From Ekhidna lutea (GTDB taxonomy: Bacteria; Bacteroidota; Bacteroidia; Cytophagales; Cyclobacteriaceae), in contig NZ_FZPD01000006.1 of NCBI RefSeq assembly GCF_900188325.1, positions 62,001 to 126,000 on the forward strand: a stretch of 64,000 nt of DNA, read 5' to 3'. Every line of letters begins with the position of its first letter. Positions within the stretch are counted from its first letter, which is position 1. Below are positions 47,924 to 54,906 of the stretch, in pieces. The translations under genes were made by a program, and so were the position numbers. The notes under the pieces were generated by a model. The model was not told the origin of the DNA, made no database searches, and was given only the letters and a program-made list of their open reading frames with translations.

Positions 47924-49561
47924 ATGAAAAAGATATTAAGCATAGGCCTTATGGGCCTTCTTTTAAGTCAATGTACTGCACCTCAAAAGGAAGAGGAAAC
48001 AACAGAGGAGCTTACTCCCATGCAGGAGAAAGTAGCGATCTATAAAAATGTGAAGCTGACCACTGATATCAGTCAGCTGAGTGAAAATGAAAAGCAAATG
48101 ATTCCATTGATGATTGAGATATCTAAGATCATGGATGAACTGTTTTGGTACGAAGCATATGGAAAAAAGGATTCTTTGCTTTCTTCTTTGACAGATCCGG
48201 CGACAAAAAAATATGTTCAGATCAATTACGGCCCGTGGGATCGATTAGCTAATAATGAGCCATTTCTGGATGGCGTAGGTCCTAAACCCGAAGGCGCCAA
48301 CTACTATCCAGTGGATATGACCAAGGAAGAATTTGAAGCCGCTGACCTGGAAGGTAAAACAAGTCTTTACACGTTTATCCGAAGAGATGAAGAAGGAAAT
48401 CTGATCACCGTACCCTACAATGAAATGTTTGCGGAGCAAGTACAACGTGCTTCGAACCTCCTTCGCCAATGTGCTGAACTAGCTGAGGATGAAGGATTGA
48501 AAAACTATCTCTCGTTACGAGCAGATGCCTTGCTAAATGATGAGTACCAGCCTAGTGATATGGCATGGATGGATATGAAAACCAATGGATTGGATTTTGT
48601 AGTTGGACCAATTGAAAACTACGAAGACAAACTGTATAATTACAAAGCAGCGCATGAGGCTTATGTTCTGGTAAAAGATAAGAGTTGGAGCGACCGTCTG
48701 GCGAAATACGCCGCATTCTTACCGGAGCTTCAAACCGGGCTTCCGGTGGCAGATGAGTACAAAGCGGAAACACCGGGTACAGATGCAGATTTGAACGCAT
48801 ACGATGTTGTCTACTATGCCGGAGATTGCAATTCCGGATCAAAAACCATCGCGATCAACCTTCCAAACGATGAAGAGGTGCAACTGGCAAAAGGATCCAG
48901 AAGGCTTCAGCTTAAAAATGCGATGCAGGCAAAGTTTGATCACATCCTCATTCCTATTGCCGATGAGCTAATCCACCCGGATCAAAGAAAGCATATCACT
49001 TTTGATGCCTTCTTCGGAAACACCATGTTCCATGAAGTGGCTCATGGTTTAGGTATCAAGAACACCATCAATGGAAAAGGAACAGTCAGAAATGCACTAA
49101 AGGAGCATTCTTCAGCACTTGAAGAAGGTAAGGCAGACATTCTGGGATTGTACATGATTACACAGCTGCACGAGAAAGGTGAAATTGAAGGTGAACTGAA
49201 TGATTACTATGTCACTTTCATGGCAGGTATTTTCCGCTCTGTACGCTTTGGAGCGGCCAGCTCGCATGGCAAGGCTAACATGATTCGGTTTAATTTCTTC
49301 AATGAATTTGGCGCATTTGCTAAAGATGAAGCGACCGGAAAATACCGGGTAGATTTTGAAAAGATGCGTGAGGCGATGGATGCACTTTCAGAGAAAATTC
49401 TAACCCTTCAAGGCAATGGCGATTACGAAGGTGTGGCACAGTTGGTCGCAGAGAAAGGTAAAATTGGAGAGGTGCTTCAATCAGAGTTGGATCGTCTGTC
49501 CGAGAAGAACATTCCGGTAGATATTGTATTTGAGCAAGGCGTAGAAGTTTTAGGATTATAA
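47924..49561 (+). CDS. M49-like (dipeptidyl-peptidase III type) zinc peptidase, lipoprotein
   Basis: 545-aa lipoprotein (lipobox LLLSQCTAP). The zinc site reads MFHEVAHGLG (His370, Glu371, His374) with a second acidic motif SSALEEGKADILGLYM about 40 residues on. Classical DPP III has a hexapeptide HELLGH; this is the pentapeptide HExxH form known from a few bacterial M49 enzymes such as that of Caldithrix. The flanking YYAGDCNSGSKTIAINLPND fits the family. Overlaps the nitroreductase gene by one base (TAATG), so the two are coupled. Confidence 0.87.
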   Translation: MKKILSIGLMGLLLSQCTAPQKEEETTEELTPMQEKVAIYKNVKLTTDISQLSENEKQMIPLMIEISKIMDELFWYEAYGKKDSLLSSLTDPATKKYVQINYGPWDRLANNEPFLDGVGPKPEGANYYPVDMTKEEFEAADLEGKTSLYTFIRRDEEGNLITVPYNEMFAEQVQRASNLLRQCAELAEDEGLKNYLSLRADALLNDEYQPSDMAWMDMKTNGLDFVVGPIENYEDKLYNYKAAHEAYVLVKDKSWSDRLAKYAAFLPELQTGLPVADEYKAETPGTDADLNAYDVVYYAGDCNSGSKTIAINLPNDEEVQLAKGSRRLQLKNAMQAKFDHILIPIADELIHPDQRKHITFDAFFGNTMFHEVAHGLGIKNTINGKGTVRNALKEHSSALEEGKADILGLYMITQLHEKGEIEGELNDYYVTFMAGIFRSVRFGAASSHGKANMIRFNFFNEFGAFAKDEATGKYRVDFEKMREAMDALSEKILTLQGNGDYEGVAQLVAEKGKIGEVLQSELDRLSEKNIPVDIVFEQGVEVLGL

Positions 49562-50241
49562 TGGAGAAAAAGGAAATCAAAGGGCATCCGCACGTCTCGT
49601 ACGTGCGGGATGTCTATGATCTAAAAGAGGCAGAAGCACGAGCAAAAGCCTACTATGAGTGGCTCGATACACGCCGAACAGTTAGAGATATCTCTGATAA
49701 ACCTGTCAGTAAAGAACTAATCGAAAGCCTGATTATGGCAGGATCAACGGCCCCCTCAGGAGCGCACAAGCAGCCCTGGACTTTTTGTGCCATTTCGAAT
49801 GCAGAAATGAAAAAAGCCATCCGGGAGGCCGCAGAAAAGGAAGAATACGATAGTTACCATGGACGTATGAGTGAGCGCTGGATCAAAGATCTGGAACCCA
49901 TTGGTACAGACTGGAACAAACCTTTTTTAGAGGAGGCTCCCTGGCTGATAGTCATTTTCAAACGTGTGTTTGAAATGGTAGACGGTGAGAAAAACAACAA
50001 CTATTATGTCAATGAGTCTGTGGGTATTGCATGCGGAATGATCATCTCTGCCATTCACAAAGCTGGCTTGGTGACATTAACACACACGCCATCACCCATG
50101 AATTTTCTCACCAAGATTTTGAACCGCCCGGATAATGAGCGGCCTTATCTTCTTTTACCCATCGGTTATCCAAAAGATGAGGTATACGTCCCCGATCTGG
50201 AAAGGAAGCCGTTAGAAGAAGTAGCTGTGTTTTATGAGTGA
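49561..50241 (+). CDS. nitroreductase-fold flavoprotein, iodotyrosine deiodinase-like
   Basis: 226-aa FMN enzyme. Recognised by RRTVRDISDKPVSKELIES, AGSTAPSGAHKQPWTF, VNESVGIACGMIISAIHKAGLV, PMNFLTKILNRP and the C-terminal LLLPIGYPKDEVYVPDLERK. These segments follow human iodotyrosine deiodinase closely, including the Glu (EKEEY), Tyr (DSYHGRMSERWI) and Lys (TDWNKPFL) that in IYD hold the iodotyrosine zwitterion. It may therefore dehalogenate or reduce halotyrosines; a bacterial IYD from Haliscomenobacter is known. Coupled to an M49-like peptidase, which could supply tyrosine derivatives from peptides. Confidence 0.9.
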   Translation: MEKKEIKGHPHVSYVRDVYDLKEAEARAKAYYEWLDTRRTVRDISDKPVSKELIESLIMAGSTAPSGAHKQPWTFCAISNAEMKKAIREAAEKEEYDSYHGRMSERWIKDLEPIGTDWNKPFLEEAPWLIVIFKRVFEMVDGEKNNNYYVNESVGIACGMIISAIHKAGLVTLTHTPSPMNFLTKILNRPDNERPYLLLPIGYPKDEVYVPDLERKPLEEVAVFYE

Positions 50242-50281
50242 TATAAAGATTAAAGTTTAGAAAGAGTCACCAAATTTTGAT

Positions 50282-50391
50282 TTGGATGGAGACCCACCCC
50301 TAGCCTCTTCAGGGAAGGGAACGGGTAATCAGCGAACTCCCCTCCCTGCCTACCGGACAGGCAGGCTCGGAGGGGTCGGGAGTGGGTTAAT
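50282..50391. repeat. GC-rich nested palindromic intergenic element
   Basis: An inner hairpin CCTGCCT / AGGCAGG (50345-50351, 50359-50365) with loop ACCGGAC sits in longer arms that pair roughly (ACCCACCCCTAGCC on the left with GGGTCGGGAGTGGGT on the right). Base composition is far higher in GC than the genes around. It shares the TGCCT/AGGCA core with 5591-5605. It looks like a REP-like element. Confidence 0.7.
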
Positions 50392-50395
50392 AAAT

Positions 50396-50437
50396 TTGTC
50401 AGGATTTTAAAACAGGTTGGCAGAATAATAAAATCTG
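50396..50437 (+). promoter_or_regulatory. paired 21-bp direct repeats upstream of the hybrid kinase gene
   Basis: TTGTCAGGATTTTAAAA at 50396 and TTGGCAGAATAATAAAA at 50417 repeat at exactly 21 bp, two helical turns, as in AraC-type half-sites. TACCTTCA, a -7-like element, starts 28 nt after the second repeat begins (50445). The same arrangement occurs at 53436-53477. Most likely binding site for the AraC domain of the kinase protein, meaning autoregulation. Confidence 0.65.
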
Positions 50438-50496
50438 TCCCTCCTACCTTCACTATCGAAATCCACCTAATCACGCATAGCACCGTGGGTAGAAGT

Positions 50497-50530
50497 AAAG
50501 CTCCTTTGATCTATTCAGGGGAGCTTTTTT
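50497..50530 (+). terminator. terminator-like hairpin before the hybrid kinase gene
   Basis: Stem AAAGCTCC / GGAGCTTT (50497-50504, 50520-50527) followed by seven T. It lies downstream of the repeat-controlled promoter and 29 bp before the kinase ATG, so it could attenuate that promoter or end a short RNA. Confidence 0.7.
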
Positions 50531-50532
50531 TA

Positions 50533-50540
50533 TATCTTTA
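50533..50540 (+). promoter_or_regulatory. TATCTTTA -7 element of the kinase gene
   Basis: Seven of eight match to TAnnTTTG, immediately after the hairpin and 18 bp before the ATG. It would let the kinase gene be transcribed at a basal level independent of the upstream repeats. A TTTG lies 24 bp before it, slightly farther than usual. Confidence 0.45.
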
Positions 50541-50558
50541 GTCGCAAGCTTTACCACC

Positions 50559-53429
50559 ATGTTAAAAAACCATTTACTCTCCATTTTCATCTATTGCAGT
50601 TCTTTGCTTGCTTTAGCTCAGCCTCGTCAGTTTATTGACAGTCTAAAGAACGATCTTAAAACAATCACTGATGATTCACTCAGATTCCGATTGCTCGATG
50701 AACTTACCTGGACTTACAAACGAATCGATGCTGACACAGCATTGATGTATGGACAATTAGCATTGGAGGTTTCTGAAGAGTTAGATGAAAGCATGAAGGC
50801 AGTAATACTTGCTACGATTGGAGTGACGAAGACAGAAAATCGAATAGATGACCTTGGTGTATCCGAACTTTTAAGGGCTACCGAAATCAATGCTAAACTT
50901 GGAAACGAAGGCAGATTAGGATCAAACTATCACAACATTGGTAATGCTTATGAAAAGAAGGGGCAACTAACCCTGGCTTCCGAGTATTTTCTGAAGGCGG
51001 TGAACACACAGCGTAAGCTCGGAGATAAACGGCGGTTGGCCAATGCGTTGAACGGATTGGGACTCGTTTATGAGAAGCTTAGAGATTTTGAGAAAGCGAT
51101 TGCAATTTTCAATGAAGCCCTATCCAATTATGAGGGGAATGAAAGTGGAAAGAACCGATTTTACAACAACATGGGAATCACCTATATCGGGATGGGTGAC
51201 TATGAAAAAGCGAAAAGACAGTTTCAAAAAATTCTTAAAGATCCTGCATTAATACATCAGGAAACAAGATATGCTTTGGTGGCCGGAAACTTAGGAGAAT
51301 GCTACTTTAGGCTAAATAAATATGATTCGGCCATACTTTATTCTTCGCAATCACTAGAGATAAAGCAAAGAACCAAGCGTGTTGGAACCATCTCCTTCCC
51401 AGCCTTCACCCTGGCTAAAACCCATCGGGAACTAAACGAATTCGATGAAGCTATTCGGTATGGAGACATTGCTTTGCAGGATGCCATCTCTACTGGAGAT
51501 CTTGAGAATATGCAGGATGGATATGTGATTTTGGAAGAAACATACTACAAGAAAGGCGAATACCAGCAAGCTTACGACTTACTTACAAAAGCCTACGAAC
51601 TTCAAGACTCATTAGCAGGAGCCAAAACCATTGAGGCTGTTAATGATGCACAGATAAAGTATGACACAGAATTCAAGGTTTGGGAAAACGAGCTTCTTAA
51701 GAAGGATTCGCAGATTCAGGCACAAACCATTCAATCGCAGAAATATATCATCATTGGCGTTATCACTACTGCTTTGCTAGTGATTGTCATCGCACTGCTC
51801 CTTCGAAAACAACTACTGGAAAGGAAAAGGCTATTGACGAAAATTGAAGCTCAGTCAGCGAAACTAAAGGAGCTGGACCAGGCTAAAACACGTTTTTTTG
51901 CTAATATATCTCATGACCTTCGGTCACCATTAAGCTTAATCCTTGGGTCATTGGATCGAATTGCAGAGAAGGATAATAAAGTTTTAGATAATGAATCGAG
52001 GGAGCTTTTAGAGACCGGAATAAAAAACGGAAAACGCCTCTTATATCTTGCAGATGAAATAATGGATCTAACACGTCTGGAGGAAGGAAAAATTAAGCTT
52101 GAGTTGCAGCATGTGAAGGTTGTGCCTTACCTGCGCTTACTGACTAAGATGTTTAGTAGTGCAGCGGACATCAAATCAATTGAATTAAGGTTTATGAGTC
52201 ATGCAGAAGATGAAACTACGCTAAGAATCGATCCCCATCAATTTGAAAAAATCATTTATAACCTTCTTTCAAATGCCATCAAATTCACCCCGGAAAATGG
52301 GATTGTAGACGTACAACTCAATACAGATAAATCTAATGTAGAAATAGCCATTTCTGATTCAGGTCAGGGCATCCCATCAGATAGTCTGGAGTTTATATTC
52401 GACCGATACTATCAATCATCCAACGCAGTTTCATCGCAAGCAGGAATTGGGATTGGTTTAGCATTAGTAAAGGAATTGGTTGAGCTGCATGGAGGAGTTA
52501 TTAAAGCCTCAAGTAGTGATAGCGGAGCAATCTTCACCATCACGTTACCATATAAGAAAAGTGATTGGGTATCCACCGCTATCATACCAGAGAGATCCCT
52601 TGACGTCATTCAACGTAACTCACTATGGATGGATCTGCAGGACGAAAAGGAACAACTTCAGATCCCGGGAATAACAACACGCAAAGAGGATGCACCGACC
52701 ATACTTGTCGTGGAAGACCATAAAGAGCTCAGGTCGTATCTGAAAAGTATACTGGAATCTGACTTTAGGGTTTACATGGCCACAAATGGTTCGAACGCAC
52801 TGGATATACTGCAAAGTCAGAAAATTGATCTGATTATAACGGACCTTATGATGCCGTACATGGATGGCTTTGAGTTGGTAGATCACTTGAAAAAGGATAA
52901 GGAACTAAAGAAAATCCCTGTGGTAGTAGTAAGTGCCAGAACGGATCATAAAGAGCGTTTGGAATTAATTTCCAAAGGAGCTGAAGATGTGATAAGTAAA
53001 CCATTTGACAAAGAAGAACTAAGCCTCAAGATCCAAAACATTCTTGGAAGGGATTGGGATAGCAACAAAGTGCTTTCCAAACTATATGGTTCAAGTGCTG
53101 AAGAATTTGAGAAAAACATTATGAGCAGGCTTGAGAAACTAATTATCAAGCGAATTGACGATCCTCATCTATCTGTTCTTGATCTTGCAGATGAAATGGC
53201 CGCCAGCGAACGGAAGGTATATCGGATGATAAAGAAAATATCGGGGCTTACTCCATATGAGCTAATCAAAGAGGTGAGATGGCAATATCTGCAAAATTAC
53301 CTTAAGTCAAATAAAATACGCACCGCCACAGAAGGTGCACAACTTATAGGAATGAGTAATGTGAGTTCTTTTGCAACTCAGTATGAAAAGCGATTTGGCA
53401 GTCCATTTAAAGAGGTTATAGATCAATAA
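50559..53429 (+). CDS. hybrid two-component system: TPR sensor, kinase, receiver and AraC domain
   Basis: 956-aa single-protein signalling system in the inner membrane. Signal peptide (ALAQP); periplasmic tetratricopeptide repeats (about 60-345, NYHNIGNAYEKKGQLTLASE, LGLVYEKLRDFEKA); transmembrane helix 395-416; coiled linker; HisKA with FFANISHDLRSPL (His about 452); HATPase with NLLSNAIKFTPENG, DSGQGIPSD and GIGIGLALVKELVELHGG; receiver (about 706-820, ILVVEDHKE and Asp about 762 in ITDLMMPYMDGF, Lys in VISKPFDKEEL); AraC DNA-binding domain (about 865-956, LSVLDLADEMAASERKVYRMI). It resembles the HTCS regulators but with TPRs instead of a propeller sensor. Paired 21-bp repeats upstream and in front of the next gene suggest it controls itself and the small-protein array. 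Confidence 0.93.
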   Translation: MLKNHLLSIFIYCSSLLALAQPRQFIDSLKNDLKTITDDSLRFRLLDELTWTYKRIDADTALMYGQLALEVSEELDESMKAVILATIGVTKTENRIDDLGVSELLRATEINAKLGNEGRLGSNYHNIGNAYEKKGQLTLASEYFLKAVNTQRKLGDKRRLANALNGLGLVYEKLRDFEKAIAIFNEALSNYEGNESGKNRFYNNMGITYIGMGDYEKAKRQFQKILKDPALIHQETRYALVAGNLGECYFRLNKYDSAILYSSQSLEIKQRTKRVGTISFPAFTLAKTHRELNEFDEAIRYGDIALQDAISTGDLENMQDGYVILEETYYKKGEYQQAYDLLTKAYELQDSLAGAKTIEAVNDAQIKYDTEFKVWENELLKKDSQIQAQTIQSQKYIIIGVITTALLVIVIALLLRKQLLERKRLLTKIEAQSAKLKELDQAKTRFFANISHDLRSPLSLILGSLDRIAEKDNKVLDNESRELLETGIKNGKRLLYLADEIMDLTRLEEGKIKLELQHVKVVPYLRLLTKMFSSAADIKSIELRFMSHAEDETTLRIDPHQFEKIIYNLLSNAIKFTPENGIVDVQLNTDKSNVEIAISDSGQGIPSDSLEFIFDRYYQSSNAVSSQAGIGIGLALVKELVELHGGVIKASSSDSGAIFTITLPYKKSDWVSTAIIPERSLDVIQRNSLWMDLQDEKEQLQIPGITTRKEDAPTILVVEDHKELRSYLKSILESDFRVYMATNGSNALDILQSQKIDLIITDLMMPYMDGFELVDHLKKDKELKKIPVVVVSARTDHKERLELISKGAEDVISKPFDKEELSLKIQNILGRDWDSNKVLSKLYGSSAEEFEKNIMSRLEKLIIKRIDDPHLSVLDLADEMAASERKVYRMIKKISGLTPYELIKEVRWQYLQNYLKSNKIRTATEGAQLIGMSNVSSFATQYEKRFGSPFKEVIDQ

Positions 53430-53435
53430 TCGCGA

Positions 53436-53477
53436 TTGGCAGGATTTGACATGATTTTGGCAGGATTCTAAAATTAA
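53436..53477 (+). promoter_or_regulatory. paired 21-bp direct repeats upstream of the small-protein array
   Basis: TTGGCAGGATTTGACATG at 53436 and TTGGCAGGATTCTAAAA at 53457 are spaced exactly 21 bp; a -7-like CACTTTAG begins 28 nt after the second repeat start (53485). Aligned without gaps to 50396-50437 the two 42-bp regions match at 29 positions. The first small ORF begins 46 bp after the repeats. Probable binding site of the adjacent hybrid kinase/AraC protein. Confidence 0.7.
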
Positions 53478-53522
53478 ACTTTCTCACTTTAGAGTTGTCA
53501 AACCACTAAAAATTATCGCCTT

Positions 53523-53714
53523 ATGAAAGTGCTTTGGTACAATAACACACTTAGTTCATATCAGACTGGAAGCTGGAATGATTTTAAAAAAATAGCTACG
53601 GGTGGATTGAATCATGAAATATTGCCACTTGAAAAGTTTAACAATGCATCAGAAACGACATTGAATAAAATTGTGAAAGAGCTGAATAAGTGTAGGTCTT
53701 CTCACAAAAAGTAA
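53523..53714 (+). CDS. small MKxIWY-family protein, copy 1 (type A)
   Basis: 63-aa soluble protein of an unrecognised family with four neighbours. It begins MKVLWYNNTLSSYQTGSW, then a variable part, then a C-terminal helix (ASETTLNKIVKELNKC). Shared pattern with the other copies: M-K-[VI]-[IL]-W-Y, Tyr at about residue 13, Lys/Ile-rich strand, then L-N with basic end. No signal peptide, no double-glycine leader, no cysteine pair. It is preceded by the 21-bp repeats and followed by a strong terminator at 53754, so it forms a complete unit apparently controlled by the hybrid kinase. Function unknown. Confidence 0.72.
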   Translation: MKVLWYNNTLSSYQTGSWNDFKKIATGGLNHEILPLEKFNNASETTLNKIVKELNKCRSSHKK

Positions 53715-53753
53715 TCCCACCAATACGGGGATTATTGACTATAGCTGGTTGAC

Positions 53754-53782
53754 ATCCCGACGGTTTTCCGTCGGGATTTTTT
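53754..53782 (+). terminator. strong intrinsic terminator after small protein copy 1
   Basis: Perfect 10-bp stem ATCCCGACGG / CCGTCGGGAT with TTTT loop and six T after it. It closes the first unit of the array. Confidence 0.95.
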
Positions 53783-53830
53783 ATTATTCGACTACCCTCA
53801 GTTATAGTGTAATAAGAATTGAAAGTAATT

Positions 53831-53869
53831 GTGCAAGATTCGTAATGGCAAGGTTATCAGATTTGCTGT
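53831..53869 (+). promoter_or_regulatory. 39-bp block shared upstream of array copies 2 and 4
   Basis: The 39 bp before the start at 53870 align without gaps to the 39 bp before the start at 54500, with 23 identical positions clustered as GTGCAA-ATT, TAA, CAAG and TTT. It contains GCAAGATT and GCAAGGTT spaced 15 bp. Likely a duplicated promoter or operator, or a translation signal. Confidence 0.55.
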
Positions 53870-54079
53870 ATGTATGTAATCTGGTACGATTCGATTAGGA
53901 ATAGGTATGGAAATTCGCCATATAAAGAATATATACAAATGGTCAATTCCAATTCAACTAGTAAGATCGTAAAAATTGAAAATGTAGTTGGGGTTCCGAG
54001 CTATATTCTTGAAAGAATCACAGATGAGATGAATGAACTTCATTCACAACAGCCTTATATGAGTGAACATCATGGATAA
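53870..54079 (+). CDS. small MKxIWY-family protein, copy 2 (type A)
   Basis: 69-aa protein beginning MYVIWYDSIRNRYGNSPYKE. Type A features shared with the first half of the 54500 gene: WY[DN]S, YG-S--EY--M, IVKIEN/E, then VPSYILERITDEMNELH as a C-terminal helix. Starts ATG 53870, directly after the conserved 39-bp block. It is followed 24 bp later by the type B copy, so the two are co-transcribed. Not recognised as any known family; possible small interaction or regulatory protein. Confidence rests on the four-fold paralogy. Confidence 0.75.
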   Translation: MYVIWYDSIRNRYGNSPYKEYIQMVNSNSTSKIVKIENVVGVPSYILERITDEMNELHSQQPYMSEHHG

Positions 54080-54103
54080 CCCCTCCAAATAACAAATAAA
54101 AAA

Positions 54104-54313
54104 ATGAAAGTCATTTGGTATTGTAAGCTTTCCAGAGTCTATAAATTTTCTACAAAATATGAGTTTGAGAGAATTAAATGCCAAAGAGGTGAAACCGTTC
54201 TTGTTAAGATAGAAAACCTGGACATGCCTGATGATGTTGCCCGGTCAATCGTCGAAAAGCTTAATGAAATTCACGCTGCGAATATCTTAAACAATTTTCA
54301 CGGCCTCAATTAA
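54104..54313 (+). CDS. small MKxIWY-family protein, copy 3 (type B)
   Basis: 69-aa protein beginning MKVIWYCKLSRVYKFSTKYE. It differs from type A copies by WYC instead of WY[ND]S and by YKFSTKYEFE; it shares GET-x2-VKIEN and EKLNEIH with the second half of the 54500 gene. Translated separately from copy 2, 24 bp downstream of its stop. The lone Cys at residue 7 is conserved in both type B copies, so it may be functional, for example a metal or thiol site. Function unknown. Confidence 0.75.
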   Translation: MKVIWYCKLSRVYKFSTKYEFERIKCQRGETVLVKIENLDMPDDVARSIVEKLNEIHAANILNNFHGLN

Positions 54314-54460
54314 TCCTTCTACGATTGACTTTTCAATTTCTTAATGTTCTTAATCAGAAATTTTCTAAAAAATCACCATCCGAAACCATCCTTAACGTTT
54401 TTTTAGACTACTATCAGATGATAAAGGACGATAGAACAGCTGCAAAATTTTGAAGCCATT

Positions 54461-54499
54461 GTGCAATATTGATAAGTCCAAGTATTCAATCTTTACATT
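54461..54499 (+). promoter_or_regulatory. 39-bp block shared with the one at 53831
   Basis: Ends directly at the GTG start of the fused A-B gene. It has GTGCAATATT and GTCCAAGTATT spaced 15 bp and matches 53831-53869 at 23 of 39 positions, at the same distance from the start. The gap 54314-54460 upstream holds no gene. Confidence 0.55.
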
Positions 54500-54874
54500 G
54501 TGAAAATTATCTGGTACAATTCGACTCTCAATGAATACGGTGCTTCTTCTAAAGAGGAATACGAGAAGATGACCGAAGATACAACCAACCTTCATAGATA
54601 TGTAAAAATTGAGGAAATGATTTCAATACCAAATACAATTGTAGAAAATACCATCAACGATTTAAATAATCTTCATCCAAAAATGAATGCTATTTGGTTT
54701 TGTGAACAAACGAATAGCTATAAATACACCACTAATTACAGTGACGAAATAAAGTCTCCAGAAGGGACCGAAATTATTACTAAGATGAAGAATTCGAACA
54801 TTTCTGAGGAAGCTCTAGAAGCAATGGTGAATAAGCTAAATGAAATTTATCATAGGAAATCTAACCAATCCTAA
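54500..54874 (+). CDS. fused two-domain MKxIWY-family protein (types A and B)
   Basis: 124-aa protein with GTG start. Residues 1-61 are a type A domain (MKIIWYNSTLNEYGASSKEE, then VKIEEMISIPNTIVENTIN) and residues 62-124 a type B domain beginning with an internal Met (MNAIWFCEQTNSYKYTTNYS), giving the Cys at the same place. So the A and B proteins encoded separately at 53870 and 54104 are one chain here, with no linker. This fits duplication of an A-B unit followed by fusion or splitting. Function unknown; two-domain state suggests the separate A and B proteins bind each other. Confidence 0.78.
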   Translation: MKIIWYNSTLNEYGASSKEEYEKMTEDTTNLHRYVKIEEMISIPNTIVENTINDLNNLHPKMNAIWFCEQTNSYKYTTNYSDEIKSPEGTEIITKMKNSNISEEALEAMVNKLNEIYHRKSNQS

Positions 54875-54892
54875 TAGCTGACTATCTTTGAA

Positions 54893-54900
54893 TAAAAGAC
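54893..54900 (+). promoter_or_regulatory. TATCTTTG -7 element
   Basis: Exact match to TAnnTTTG, 6 bp before the ATG at 54907; a very short leader is implied. No -33 TTTG at the usual 19-21 bp. Confidence 0.5.
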
Positions 54901-54906
54901 ATCAGC

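Noticed and set aside
50250-50483. 77-aa ORF on the minus strand
   Set aside because: It runs through the GC-rich palindrome and the 21-bp repeats; the product is low in coding character and its sense derives from repeat arms. The regulatory reading explains the same DNA better.
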